Positions 49,208 through 60,779 of a stretch of DNA of 64,000 nucleotides are shown here, piece after piece (position 1 is the stretch's first letter; every line of letters starts with the position of its first letter). The position numbers and the translations under genes were made by a program. The stretch spans positions 23,357,608 to 23,421,607 of the forward strand of contig NC_088300.1 in the NCBI RefSeq assembly GCF_032854445.1, given 5' to 3'. The DNA is from Liolophura sinensis (lineage: Eukaryota > Mollusca > Polyplacophora > Chitonida > Chitonidae). The notes beneath the pieces were generated by a model that saw nothing but the letters and a program-made list of their open reading frames with translations, did no database searches and was not told the DNA's origin.

Positions 49208-51039
49208 ATGGCAAGCTCTGAGGATGACGATATTTTTGTAACACAAAACCGATGTTCACGTCACCAGAGTGAGGTGGAGGATTCGACGGAAGCTGATGTT
49301 GTTGAGCTGCCTGTGATAAAAGAAAGTGTTTAAGAAAGTCATCAAGATGATCAGTTTTATACACTTTCCGATGAAGTGTTGTCAACACGTCAATGATATA
49401 GAGGCCTCCCTATAAAGAAGATAATCTGCGAATAACCTGCCGAGAATATTTCCTTCGGAGATGAGCTACCATAAAACCAATAAGGCTCTTTCACTCGCCA
49501 AAGGTATGACTTTATTTCAATATCCATAACATAATTAGGATTAAATTGGCTTGTAACTGTGACATCAATTTTTTTAATAGTACTTTTTGGAATATCTTTT
49601 ATCGTCAGATAAATGTTTCAATATCAAAGACCAAAGGTCTTTACCCTGTATGGTATTCAGGAAGCGACGTGTAGCTTCTTGTGGGTTGTGAACATGCAAG
49701 CTTCATGAGTAGCGTGCTATCAAATATATTTTCAGGAGTCATGTTTAGAGTGCAGCGATCTGAACAGTTTAGATATATGCTGTCAATATGTAAATGTTGC
49801 TACATTTAATTGTTACGTAACTAATTCGTCTATTCTATACATTTCATTAGTCTGGCCAAGTCGACTGAAGCCAAGTGCAGGTGGGCAGCTGAGCTGTTTA
49901 TATCCTGGCAACTGGAACGGAATCGTGTCGCGCAAATGAGCTCTAGCATAAGCGCTATTAAGCCAGGACTTACGGAGATGACTAAAGATGAAATATGTTA
50001 CTGTGTTTCTCGATTCTTGTGTGAAGTGATGAAGGGTACCGAAGGGTCAGATCTACAGACTGCTCCAGCACAATGCATTCCTTCGGCTGGAACGAGCAGA
50101 AGAAAGTATATTCAGAGTGAATCGTATAGCAGAGGTAATAACTTTGTGTGAGAAAGAGTTATCATGGCAGACAGGTTTAGGAAGTTCAACTCAGCAGAAA
50201 CTAGAAGATACTATGTTGTACCTGTTGGGCTTGAACTTTGCATTATGGGCTGGAAAGGAACACCGGCAGTTGCGCTGGTAGAACAATCAGCTGTCCACAT
50301 TGCAGAATTCACGTGGAATACGATGCCTTTGTTGTCGCGAGGATCTGTCAAAGGGTATTCAGGTAGGTCTTGAACACCACAAAATCCACCGTAAAGTGGT
50401 CTACGCATACGAAAACGTAGACAACCCAGAACTGAGCGTCGTTCGACTCTTTCAGCTCTTTCAACGTATATAATAAATCGAACACTTATACTGGTAGCAA
50501 CTTTTCATTTTTTCGCTTTTTTCAGGTGAAAAATAAGTTATGGTTAAGTGTTCGCCACTGGCTAAATCAACCTGCGATAACTGCGACTTATTTTCAACCG
50601 TTTTATCGTTGCCGGTATTATGTGTCACACTTTCTTCAGCTCACCAGAAAGACTAGCATGTTATCTCCGCCCACTTTATAAGGTGAACGGAGATATTTGG
50701 TTTTCCCAGCAACGTATAGGTGTCAACCAACTTACCGGCACTGTGGCGAGACTGTGCAGAGAAGCGTGCATTCATGGATTTGGGACCAACCCCTCGTTGC
50801 GGGTCACAGCTGCGACATGATTATATCAGCAAGATGTGGATGATCAGATCATATCGGAAATCACCGGCCACCGTAGCAGTGCTGTACGGAATTACAAACG
50901 TACAAGCGACGACCAGAGAAATGCCTGCAACATCATTTGTGGGCGTCATGTGCAACACCAATCCGACCTAGCCAGCACGCCGGAAACGTCTCGCCTTTGT
51001 CCCAGTATAACTGTTAACGTACACGTCAGGAAAAATTAA
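49208..51039 (+). pseudogene. Decayed Crypton-type tyrosine recombinase (DUF3504-like) gene
   Basis: Pieces of one protein lie in order in different frames. A likely N-terminal piece (MASSEDDDIFVTQNRCSR) is at 49208-49333. A helical N-terminal core-binding part follows at 49852 to about 50060 (WAAELFISWQLERNR, MTKDEICYCVSRFLCEV). The catalytic domain starts in the next frame at about 50060-50470 (LERAEESIFRVNRIAEVITL, YLLGLNFALWAGKEHRQLR, KVVYAYENVDNPE). The last piece is at about 50648-51039 (ACYLRPLYKVNGDIWFS, VTAAT, LYQQDVDDQIISEITGHRSS, AVRNYKRTSDDQ). The GHRS and the Tyr of VRNYKRTS match the last tyrosine-recombinase boxes. Breaks: TAG at 50279, double TAA at 50471, TGA at 50818, and a frame change near 50060. 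The usual HxxR box reads PSLR, so His is lost. A small intron (donor at 50466, acceptor ending 50647) would remove the double TAA. Relatives are Crypton transposons and the Crypton-derived ZMYM2/QRICH1/KIAA1958 group. Confidence 0.82.
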
Positions 51040-51574
51040 TGCAGAAATGGAAGAGAAGCCACTGATAATGAGCATTTGTTGCATTATGTAATGTGAAGAA
51101 CGTTAAATCCACTTAATTCAGTTTCTTGATCAGTAACTTATTTGGGATGTTCCGTAAAAATCATAACTTTTCTATTGAATTAGAACATCTGAGTTAATCA
51201 AAACCTCTGCACGTATTGTTCAAAATTAGTGAAGTTCACCATTCATCATGCATATCGGTTTTTAATTTTAATCATATTAATACTGTGGGCTGTGGGCTGT
51301 TGTTTACAAAGCCTGAATTTCATCAGGTGGATGTTTGGAATTGCATAGAAAAATAAACGTTTATCATTTATTTATATGATGTTAAGTTGCGTGCGTTCAT
51401 TCCCCCAGTGCCTCAATATTCACGTAGTGTTTCGTGTCTAATACTTCCTCCTGTGGATTCTTAAGAAATAATCCACACTTTCAGAATGGTGTGACGTCAC
51501 AACTGTAGTTTAATTTAACTTAGATTCTTGAAGACCAACATGACATTATGTTGAATATGATATAGTAATATGTA
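51040..51574. other. No gene recognised
   Basis: AT-rich sequence after the recombinase relic; nothing recognised. Confidence 0.4.
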
Positions 51575-51655
51575 ATAATAACAGAATACATTCTAACATC
51601 GCTGAAACTTTCCGTTAAAGTTTACCAGATAATATTTTTGAGTGTACAATGTAAC
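51575..51655 (-). repeat. AT-rich dispersed repeat, inverted partner of 12128-12215
   Basis: ACAGAATACATTCTAACATC and TTTTTGAGTGTAC are the reverse complement of words in the 12-kb copy. Confidence 0.5.
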
Positions 51656-51778
51656 ATCATTGGATCTAAAAAAGATATCCGTATACTTTAATAACAAACT
51701 GTGCCTTTATGGTAAAATTTGCTGGCAGTTTGGACTGTGGAGAAACCGATGTCTTCTAACTACATTCAGAGCCGATTC

Positions 51779-51850
51779 TTTATTTACTTACATACTTACT
51801 TATTTCTTTATTTACTTACATACTTACTTATTTCTTTATTTACTTACTTG
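51779..51850. repeat. 28-bp tandem repeat, about 2.6 units
   Basis: Repeats of TTTATTTACTTACATACTTA followed by CTTATTTC. Low complexity; open frames here are spurious. Confidence 0.9.
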
Positions 51851-52524
51851 AGCAGGGAGTCAACTGACACTAGAATCAATAAGAGGCTCGAAAATCTTAT
51901 TTACAAAGGCTTTAGTTCTTTTGCAGCCTATTGCAAATCAAATATACATCAAGATGATGTAAACATAGTCACAATATATATCTCTGTTGTGCTTTGATTG
52001 CGACTCTTCATACATCCAACCTGGGGATCTAATTTAGCAGGATGCATATAACGACCTTAGCCCCAGGTTAATCGGAACTAGACCAAATTATGAAGAAGAG
52101 CTTCGGGGAGCACCAACCAAATAAAATCAATAAATAAATAGGTTCCAGGTGAGCGTTGCTGTTATTCACTCGAGTAGCCCATACGTGTGGGCGGATTATT
52201 TACCTCTGATCTCGGGGTAAACATCCTGAGCAGCAATTACAATCCGACATGTGGCTTGTGCTCAGTGTCTTCGGAGGTAATGAATGTATAACAGAACTGG
52301 GATGAGACTCGATTTAAATGTACAGTGCCTTAATGAGGAAGTGATGTGGAGAAAAACCGCCTGGTAAGAATAATTAGCCGGTACACTTGTAGTATATAGT
52401 CGATTTTCACCTGTCGGGGCAGCCTGTCGGGCTGATTTACCTGCCATCGAGGACTGGCATAGTGTTAATGCAACGACCAAATGTTATCCGAGAACATGAT
52501 GCTGTCAATCCATTATTCTACCTC

Positions 52525-53236
52525 GTTTTAGTTGCAGGCCGTGTGTAAATATACATATTAAATAGAGATGACCATTCAAACAACATAGTGTTTTACGGAA
52601 TACACCGGCCGGTACGTTTACCTCCCCGAATTATATCATTTCATGCCGTTTATCTCTACAAATAAAAGAATTGGAGTTTGTTTGCTTGATAGATTACTTT
52701 GATGATGTTATATAAAGGTGAACTATCGGAATTTCCTTCAGTGATAAAAGCGTTATTTCGCACAGTTTATAGATATCTCTTTTTGTTTTCACATTTTTCA
52801 TAGTTTACACCCAGATGGCGTTGAAAAAGAAACATTTGTTTCAAAGACGTTCCAATCTCCGCTCAGTGGTATGATGTCATAATACATTTACAGTAAACTT
52901 TTACATTTTACGTCACGCAACACGAAGACACGACGTCATACAGACGCAGCTTTGACGTACCTAGGACAAATGCTATGGCCTAAGCTTGCATGACCTCTGC
53001 GAAGGGAGTAAAACAGAATGGCAGCATGAAATATGCAGTTTTTGCCACATTTTCTTTATTTGGCGGGGGGGTGGGGGGTACAATAGACTTTAACACCTTC
53101 GTCTTGGTGTTTGCTGTGTAACCCGATACCACTGACCCTTGTTTCGTACCTCGTCAAAATTCGACTCTATACGAAACAAGGTTCAGCGATATCGGGTTAC
53201 ACAATAAACACTGATACGGCGGTGTTAAACCCTTAA
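52525..53236 (-). mobile_element. Non-autonomous element, copy 2 (inverted relative to 12222-13049)
   Basis: The reverse complement matches 12222-13049 end to end. Comparison with units B and C of the surrounding repeat, which run directly from the CGACCAAATGTTATCC anchor to the GCATTGGTATTAAG anchor with no such segment, shows it is an insertion. It includes a hairpin (53089-53229) with roughly 60-base arms, TTAACACC at one end and GGTGTTAA at the other. Confidence 0.8.
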
Positions 53237-53289
53237 GCAGGCATCATTGCCATGGCATTGGTATTAAGAATTCAACTCATAGATTAATT

Positions 53290-53528
53290 TCTTTCTTTAG
53301 TTATTTGATTGATGTTTTACGCCGTACTCAAGAATATTTCACTTATACGACGGCGGCCAGCATTATGGTGGGGGGAAACCCACGACCATCCGCAGGTTGC
53401 TGCAGACCTTCTCGCATACGGCCGGAGAGGAAGCCAGCATGAGCTGGACTTGAACTCACAGCCACCGCATTTGTGAGAGGCTCCTGGGTCATTACGATGC
53501 GCAGTAACCTACTGAGCCACGAACGCCC
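53290..53528 (-). mobile_element. SINE family 1 within unit A
   Basis: On the reverse strand: diverged head, B box GAGTTCAAGTCC, CAACCTGCGGATGGTCGTGG and a right end with TACGGCGTAAAACATCAATC. It has a small internal deletion in the CCCGGGCTCTGCCCGG part. Confidence 0.85.
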
Positions 53529-53587
53529 CCCTCCCCCCCCCCCGGATTAATGGTCTATGCTGCAGCAGCATGCGGCGGAATTCGACG

Positions 53588-53588
<1 letters not shown>

Positions 53589-53650
<62 letters not shown>
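53589..53650. repeat. (TA)n microsatellite
   Basis: About 60 bases of alternating TA, expanded at the place where units B and C have only a short AATATATATG. Confidence 0.95.
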
Positions 53651-53654
<4 letters not shown>

Positions 53655-53671
53655 CCACATTTTAAGAGTTT

Positions 53672-53922
53672 ATGGGGCCTACGTGGCGGAGCTGATTAGC
53701 GTGCCAGCGCGGCCCAATGACCCAGGAGCTTCTTACCAATGCGGACACTGTGACTTTAGCTCATGCTGTCTTCCTCTCCGGTCGCACCTGGAAAGGCCTT
53801 CCATCAATCTGCGGACGGCCGTGGGTTTCCCCCTGACTGTGCCCGGTGTCCTCCCACCATAATGCTGGCCGCCGTCGGATAGGTCAAATATTCCTGAGTA
53901 CGGCGTAAAACACCAATAGGGT
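53672..53922 (+). mobile_element. SINE family 1 within unit A, diverged
   Basis: GGGGCCTACGTGGCGGAGCT head, AATGACCCAGGAGCTTCTTA, then CATAATGCTGGCCGCCGTCG and GAGTACGGCGTAAAACACCA. The B box is damaged: GTGACTTTAGC stands where GAGTTCAAGTCCAGC is expected. Confidence 0.85.
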
Positions 53923-54109
53923 AAATCGACAAATAAGAGTTTAAAGGTGGCCATCATGGTACATGTCCTTTTTGGGTACGCCACTCAGATACGTGTGACC
54001 ATTTCCCAGCTATTCCGTTGTCGCTGTTCTAGTTTTACTCTCTATGCTGTGTTATTTCATACATGTACTGCGAATGCAAACCTGGTGTCTTTAGCATTGC
54101 TCCTGGTAA

Positions 54110-54347
54110 GTGAGTGAGTGAGTGACTGCTTGCGCTTTACCGTCCTACTTAACAATTTTTCAGTCATAGACGACTTACCATAAGCCGCGTAACCCGAGCC
54201 ATTATACTGATACGGGTCGACCAGTCAGTGCACCATCCCCTTAATGCTGAACGCCAAGCGAGGAAGTCACAGCTTACTCTTTTAATGTCTTAGGTGTGGC
54301 CCAAGCCACGACTGACCCTGGATCTACTGCCCACGAAGCGGACGGTT
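54110..54347 (-). mobile_element. SINE family 2 within unit A, internally deleted
   Basis: GTGAGTGAGTGAGTGACTGC opens it on the plus strand. About 95 bases between the CAGTCATA and GACGACTTACC parts are missing compared with the copy at 38945. The tRNA-like head is at the right end and is degenerate. Confidence 0.8.
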
Positions 54348-55087
54348 TCTGTTAATGTAATATAAATATACAGAGCACATTGGACTCGGGGTCCAAGCTG
54401 GATGGACCGTTGTTCTCCTCCAGTACATAAGTAAAACGTTACCACATTACCAACAAACGTCATAACAAAAGCAGGAGTGATCAATACCCTACACAGCTCT
54501 CACCTGAGTTATTTAAGTCGAGGAAGGTTCCCCAATGGCACTGTGATCTACGTCCTAAGAGATGACGCCATCATCCAAACTCAATAAACCCAGCTGGATG
54601 TAGGAATTTAGGCTGATTCAGATAGGCCACGATTGTGATATGGACTGCATGCTAATACCTTATTTTAGTATGTTCATGACTGGTGGATAGATCTGCAGAT
54701 CACTGAAACACTAAATGTATCGGCTACATTGGATCACACACACACAAATCGTTGACACATACCGTTATATTTAACCCACCATTCTATAAAGCTGGTCAAG
54801 ACACTGTGTCTGAACATCCTCAGAATGTGAGGGTATGTGCACTACGCTCGTTTTATCATAGCTTGGCTAGATGAGCGATGTAAACTGTTCATGAAAGGCC
54901 TACAAATTTTACCAACGACAGTTTATGCCAAGGTGCAAACATAAAGCCATTTCTTAAAGCTGTAACTAAACTAGTGGCACGGAGTTGGTACCAGTCGCTG
55001 ATTGACATAAGACTTCAAGATTGATTGGCATACGCGTGACGAGTACAACTCCTGTTTAGTCGCGTCGTTGTTCCGTATACACGCGTG

Positions 55088-55134
55088 CTTAGGACCCGAC
55101 TCAACAGTCGAGTTGAACTGAGTCGGGTCTTAAG
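55088..55134. repeat. Perfect-to-near-perfect hairpin, 16-base arms
   Basis: CTTAGGACCCGACTCA (55088-55103) pairs with TGAGTCGGGTCTTAAG (55119-55134) with one mismatch. The 15-base loop holds a further CAAC/GTTG pairing. Confidence 0.85.
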
Positions 55135-55385
55135 TATGCCGAGCTTCAGGTTCAATTCGGACCACAAACTAAGACTCTAGTAAAACTGACGTGAGGAAAG
55201 ACCGAGTCTGTGTTTATATATCAAATACCAAAAGTCCCACTTAAGATTAAGGCTGCTATGAAGTTTTTAGACAAGGCCATTGTTAGAGCGACTGTCTTTT
55301 CCAGCTGCTGAGGTGGAGGCAATCATTTCTCCCAGTCCGTGGCCTTGTATCCATGTCATTAACAGCGTGGTCTATTATATGACAG

Positions 55386-55651
55386 GCGGCTTCTGTGACT
55401 CAGTTGGTTAGCGCGCTAGCGACGAGTAATGACCCAGGAGCCTCTCACCAATGCGGTCACTGTGAGTTCAAGTCCAGCCCATGCTGGCTTCCTCTCCAGC
55501 CGTACGTGGGAAGGTCTGTCAGCAGCCTGCGGATGGTCGTGGGTTTCTTCCGGGCTCTGCCCGGTTTCCCCCCACCATAATGCTGGCCGCAGTCGTATAA
55601 GTGAAATTTTCTTGAGTACAGCGTAAAACACCAATCAAACAAATAAGTAAA
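55386..55651 (+). mobile_element. SINE family 1 with 13-base target-site duplication
   Basis: Full-length, little diverged. TATTATATGACAG is perfectly duplicated at 55373-55385 and 55652-55664. Confidence 0.95.
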
Positions 55652-56791
55652 TATTATATGACAGCACGCATAGGGTTTAGTACGAGTGAGAAATTTTCCT
55701 CATTATTACACCCGCGGTTGGGGTGTGGGCGGATGAGCAGTCAATGGCTCTTGTGAATTGAAACAGGAGGTGTAGGCTTACAATCTGTAAAATTGTGTGG
55801 ATGCTTAGAAATGACAATTCATTTTTGCGTAAATATTAACCTGGTGTTCAGAATCTAGGGCCCTCTGTGCGTCTTTTCGGCATCATTGAAAACTGTCAAA
55901 ATTATCTTTTTACAGCACGTCGCCCTAACTTTAGCGCGGTGGTGGTTTGTATTAAACGTTTTTTCGGCCCTCCACGAATTTCTTCATAGGACACAATGTA
56001 CCGGGTCAGTTGTATTTGATTGTTTAAGCTGGTTTTGATGAAGCGTTCTGGCTTGTCTTAACCTGTGACCAATGAGATCGAGCTTTTGATTGCTGCTTCC
56101 GCTGATCTGACTCTGGCTGTAGGTCTGAGGAATTGATCACGTGGTTCTAATCACAATCTTCACAACGCATGCGTGTTCTCTAAAGTTATTTTACACCTCT
56201 GCCACCCTGGTCACTGGCATACTTTGTACACAAAGTTTGAAGAACGCGATCCTGGTAATGATATAAACAAAAATCTCAACCTTTGTTCCCTTCAATATCT
56301 GATACGTATGAAATTCTTTTTATTTAAAATATGTGAAACCTAAGTGTATTGGACGCCTGCACCATTCACGAAAGTTGATTAAAGCTCGGCGCCAGGATAT
56401 GCAGCAGTGGTTGGGCAGACATTGTTTGACCTTTGAATTCCCTAGTTCAATTCAAGCTCTTGCTAGCTTGACAGGTTTGCATTATTGGCTTTCCCTCAAT
56501 CTCTTGCTTTCGTATGCTATTTCTTCCACTCATTGTAGGCTTTTTCTAAGTTGACACCTGATAACTTGTGAACGTGTTAAATGTGAAAGGTGTATCCTTT
56601 TCTGTGCAGTGGCGAATAGGTTCCAATCCGGCCTTGGTTCTGTTGTAATGGGTGATTGATACGTTACCACAAGCTATCATCACCAAGACAGGAATGACTA
56701 CAAAGCTGTCATGTACCTCAGCTGCGTTTTGATCGCGTTGAACTAGTCGCTTTAGCAAGATGCATGCAGAGCCCTTTAGCTCTGTGATAAG

Positions 56792-56935
56792 TGGCAGCAA
56801 CCTGTGGATGGTTATTGATCCCTCCCCCTACTATCGAACTTTGCCCGGTTTTCCCCATCACAATGCTGGCTGCTTTCGTATCTTTTAAGTGAAAAATTTC
56901 CGAATTAAGCGGAATTAAACATAATTATGTGATTA
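56792..56935 (+). repeat. Degenerate right half of SINE family 1
   Basis: GCAGCAACCTGTGGATGGTT, TTGCCCGGTTTTCCCCATCA and CAATGCTGGCTGCTTTCGTA match the family core with many differences. Confidence 0.65.
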
Positions 56936-59900
56936 CGAAGAAGAGCGCCAGAAACTGAACATCCCCCAGATAAATTCAAGAAATTAACATGTTTCAGGGC
57001 CGTGTCTGTCATTCACGAAGGTAGACACGTGGGCAGATAATTTACATCTAAGCTAATGGTAGATGAGCCGAGATTATACTCAGACATGCGGCCACTGCTT
57101 AATTTCTGCGAAGTGACATAGCGATGGACTACATGTACGTTTGTTATGCTTCTTTTCGTCATACTCATTACAGCCCAATCGCCGCTCTCAACGTTTGCCC
57201 TACCACTATCATGCACGCACTACCACTTTTGGGAGTTGAACAAGCTATTTCTTCATAGATTTAACTCTCAGGTTCGGGAAACCTTTACACACAAGGTGCT
57301 CTCTGGTGATTGAACGGAGTTTCGGCCTGGGTTCAACAATATTCTCAAATTCCTAATTCTGGAGAGTGGCGATTTATGAAGTTGGACAATTGGCATCTAA
57401 AAATCTTTCACACTTTAAATGGACGCCTTAGGAAATAATTATCGGAAATTTAATGGCAACAACTGAATGTCGATCAAGTCGACTTTACCGTTGAATTGGC
57501 AATTACGCCCCATGTCACAGTGCTAAGTGCCGGGGGACAGTAAAGACAAAGCCTGCTTATCGTATTGATAATAATACCTTCGCCATTGCATGTTCATGTT
57601 CGGCTTTTAAGGACGTAATAAATATGTAAATGTAAATCTGTAACGGATTTAATTCAAATGTACGGTAGCTTAATGGCGTAGGGGGAAGTCCTCTGCTAAG
57701 AATACTCAGTACCGATATAGTGAATGTCCACATACCTGTGCATTGGGACTAAATGATCTATGTCCTTGAGCTGTGGCATGAGATTAACTAAACGACCAAA
57801 TATTATCCGCGAACAGGACATCAAGTCTCCCGCCTCCATACAAGCGAATGCTCCTGCATTGATATTAAGTATTCAATACTACAGACTAGGGAATCTTCAC
57901 AGAGACTGATGCTCCAGCAGCGAATATCGACATTAATAATATATATGTGCGTAAAGATTAAGAGTTTAAATGAAGCAAATGCTGTAGATGTACTTTTTGC
58001 GCGGCACCCAGTATCACGTATACACGACAACAGCACAGAGCAAAACTATAAGCGACGACATTGTGATGCACGCAGCTGGGAAATAATCACATGTTACCAC
58101 GTGACCGGTGAAATCTGACCTCTTGACATTTTACCTCGGTTATGGTTTTTACCCTAACTAGTTTTGTAAATGCTTAAAGAGTAGCAATTTACACGTTCAA
58201 TGGCACCATGGCAAACAGAATCTGTTTCAGACTTGTTTCCGTCAATAAAGCGCGAAGGTCTGTTTGTCACCCTGGGAAAGGTTCACCCATAACTAGCCAA
58301 ATGTTGGTGGTTTATTTCGCGCACACTGGTTTGCCTTACACATAAGTATTCACCACCGTGGAATACGTCAAATATTCATCGGTATGCGAATCAAACAACG
58401 TCTCAATCAATCAAATAAACAATCCTCACGTACAAGTGTTCTGTCAATGGAAGTACCCTCCGTCCTTAGGTTAAATCTCCAGACTAGTAAAACTGATCTG
58501 AAGAACGAACGAATTTATAACATCTGTATGTCATGGAAGGGTGACTTAGAAACTTAGATAAAGTCATTGCAGAGTGATAACCTTTGTCAGGCGTGATGAC
58601 GTGTATGGGCTTCATCAGTTAGAAGGAAATTGCTGCTACGCTCGTGGTTGAGCAATTAATAAGTTTATGTAAAATGAGAGAGAACCTGTAGGCATATACG
58701 TTAGACGTTATGAAGATACTTAGAAATGAATCCGTATTCGTCTCGTGATGGAGTGTCCAGAATCTCCCTTGCTCTGCTTCAGAATTGTTCAAAATTTGTT
58801 TTATTTTTGGATAACTTAGTTTTGCCACATGGTACACGATTTGAATTTGAATATTCTTTGCGTCTTTCCGGCATCCTTGGAAACTGCTGACATCTTCAAT
58901 TTGCAGGACTTCGTTTTAATTTCTTACTTCATCTGTACTTTCTTAGCTCTGTGACGGTTTGTTGCTTTGGAAATTATGATCTTGCATTTATTAGCCTGAA
59001 CGTACATTGTGGTGCACGATTAGAATAGCAATGTCTAAGTCTTATGTCTTACGATGCCTAGGTCCATTTAATGGATATTTAATGCGGTACTTCACTTAGA
59101 ATGTTTCACTTATACACTTTTTATGGGTGGATGAAATTGGAGAACTCGTGTAAACCTCCGTTCTTTGACCAGTTACTGACCAACCTCTCATGTATAATGT
59201 ACATACATGTGCACCGTTTTGGTGGAAAACAAGAGGGGTTCAATGAAAGTCAGACTGCGCAAAGTGCCGTCAACCGCTTATTGTCACTGTGACAGCTGGA
59301 GAATATGCAAACTCTGTCTACAGACGGAATTGAACCCCCTACTCGAATGTCCTAAAGCACACTAAACAGAATTCCAACGCACCTGGAGGGCATATTCTTT
59401 AATGTATGTTGATTATAAATCCGCAAAAGGACATTTACTGGTTGGGCAAACAGGTATTGCCCAATGTTGTGATACATGCTCTTTGTACACTAACACCAGG
59501 TTTTCATAAGCTCTTTGTACACTGACACCAGGTTTTCATAAGGTCTTTGTACACTGACACCAGATTTCATAAGCTCTTTGTACACTGGCACCAAGTTTTC
59601 ATAAGCTGTTTGTACACTGACAACAAGCTTTCATAAGCTCTTAGTACACTGACACCAGGTTTTCATAAGCTCTTTGTACAATAACACTAGGTTTTCATAA
59701 GTTCTTTGTACACTGACACCAGGTTTTCATAAGCTCTTTGTACACTGGCACCAGGTTTTCATAAGTTCTTTGTACACTGACACCAGGTTTTCATAAGCTC
59801 TTTGTACACTGGCACCAGGTTTTCATAAGTTCTTTGTACACTGACACCAGGTTTTCATAAGCTCTTTGTACATTGACACCAGGTTTTCATAAGCTCTTTG

Positions 59901-60230
59901 TACATTGACACCAGGTTTTCATAAGTTCTTTGTACACTGGTACCAGGTTTTCATAAGCTCTTTGCACACTGACACCAGTGTGTCATCGAAGAAAGGATTA
60001 TACAACTTACACGTGAGTCAGCTCTGTACAAACTTGTATCCTGTATAGATATACAATATAAATTTATAATGTATATTACATTTATCTCAGTAGTCATACA
60101 GGAAAGCATTGGCCTTATTCTATAGAAACAGACATTTTGTACCAAATTTCTATGCTGTTCTGTGATTACTGGTTATAAACAGAGAACCAGTCGAGTGCTC
60201 TGTTCAAACAAAATGAATTTTTCACCAACT
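56936..60230 (+). repeat. Multi-kilobase repeat, unit B
   Basis: Anchors: AGATAATTTACATCTAAGCT at 57035, CAGACATGCGGCCACTGCTT at 57081, AACGACCAAATATTATCCGC at 57792, TGATATTAAGTATTCAATAC at 57860, AGACTAGTAAAACTGATCTG at 58481, and TTGCGTCTTTCCGGCATCCT at 58857. It has about 470 extra bases near 57140-57600 relative to A and C, and holds the 32-bp minisatellite at 59476-59985. Confidence 0.6.
59476..59985. repeat. 32-bp minisatellite, about 16 units
   Basis: Unit GCTCTTTGTACACTGACACC plus AGGTTTTCATAA. Unit starts are 32 bases apart from 59478. Variants (GTTCTT for GCTCTT, TGGC for TGAC) alternate in neighbouring units in the middle of the array, as in recently expanded higher-order repeats. 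Confidence 0.95.
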
Positions 60231-60690
60231 GAATGAATAGATAAATGAATGATTGAATTATTCTGGTTTGATACCACGTTCGCAGTATTTCAGCTATATA
60301 TCGTTGTGCATTAGGAACCTGGATATTTTAAAGTGTCGGATTCACTATCGTTGTCTCTACAATGCGAAGATGACTCTTTCCACATATCTGATCAACGCAC
60401 TGGTTTTTTTTTTGTGGTATCGTGTCTGTCTTTGACGTCATTTCTAGGATAGGGGTGGATGATTAATGGTGTGTCATGTTTCCTTAATCTTGTACATGAC
60501 AACTCACCGGAAGGAACACGACCCCCATTGAAGGAGAAAGATCCTCCGGCTCCCTTGTACTTAAACACCCTTGTCATTTTCCGACAACATCATTTACGGC
60601 TATAAATCAGAAGCTTTTTGTAGATATTTAGATGCGTTAATTACAAATATAGAGGAAGAAACGGAGGAAGAGAGAAGTAATAACCTTTGA
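60231..60690 (+). repeat. Diverged repeat, partner of 47560-47950
   Basis: It starts with a degraded (GAAT)n fragment (GAATGAATAGATAAATGAAT) and TTCAGCTATATATCGTTGTG, then follows the 47.6-kb copy through TTAATCTTGTACATGACAAC and TTTTTGTAGATATTTAGATG. Confidence 0.6.
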
Positions 60691-60779
60691 CGATTTTTCA
60701 CTGACCAATTATGAGTTGCGCGTTTGAACATATTACTGTTCATTAAAATACATGTCTATATCTCAGTTGGGCCTTGATA

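Larger units (their letters stand above)
52080..56300 (+). repeat. Multi-kilobase repeat, unit A
   Basis: It shares ordered anchors with units B and C. Examples: GGATTATTTACCTCTG at 52193, GACATGTGGCTTGTGCTCA at about 52245, TTTAAATGTACAGTGCCTTA at 52313, CAACGACCAAATGTTATCCG at 52471, TATTAAGAATTCAA at 53271, TCTAGTAAAACTGACGTGAG at 55173, GGGGTGTGGGCGGATG at 55719, and GTGCGTCTTTTCGGCATCAT at 55867. Unit A also carries a 0.7-kb element and at least four SINEs that B and C lack. No coding potential recognised. Confidence 0.65.

Noticed and set aside
59476-59985. CRISPR array
   Set aside because: The repeat is a head-to-tail minisatellite with no unique spacers, in an animal genome.
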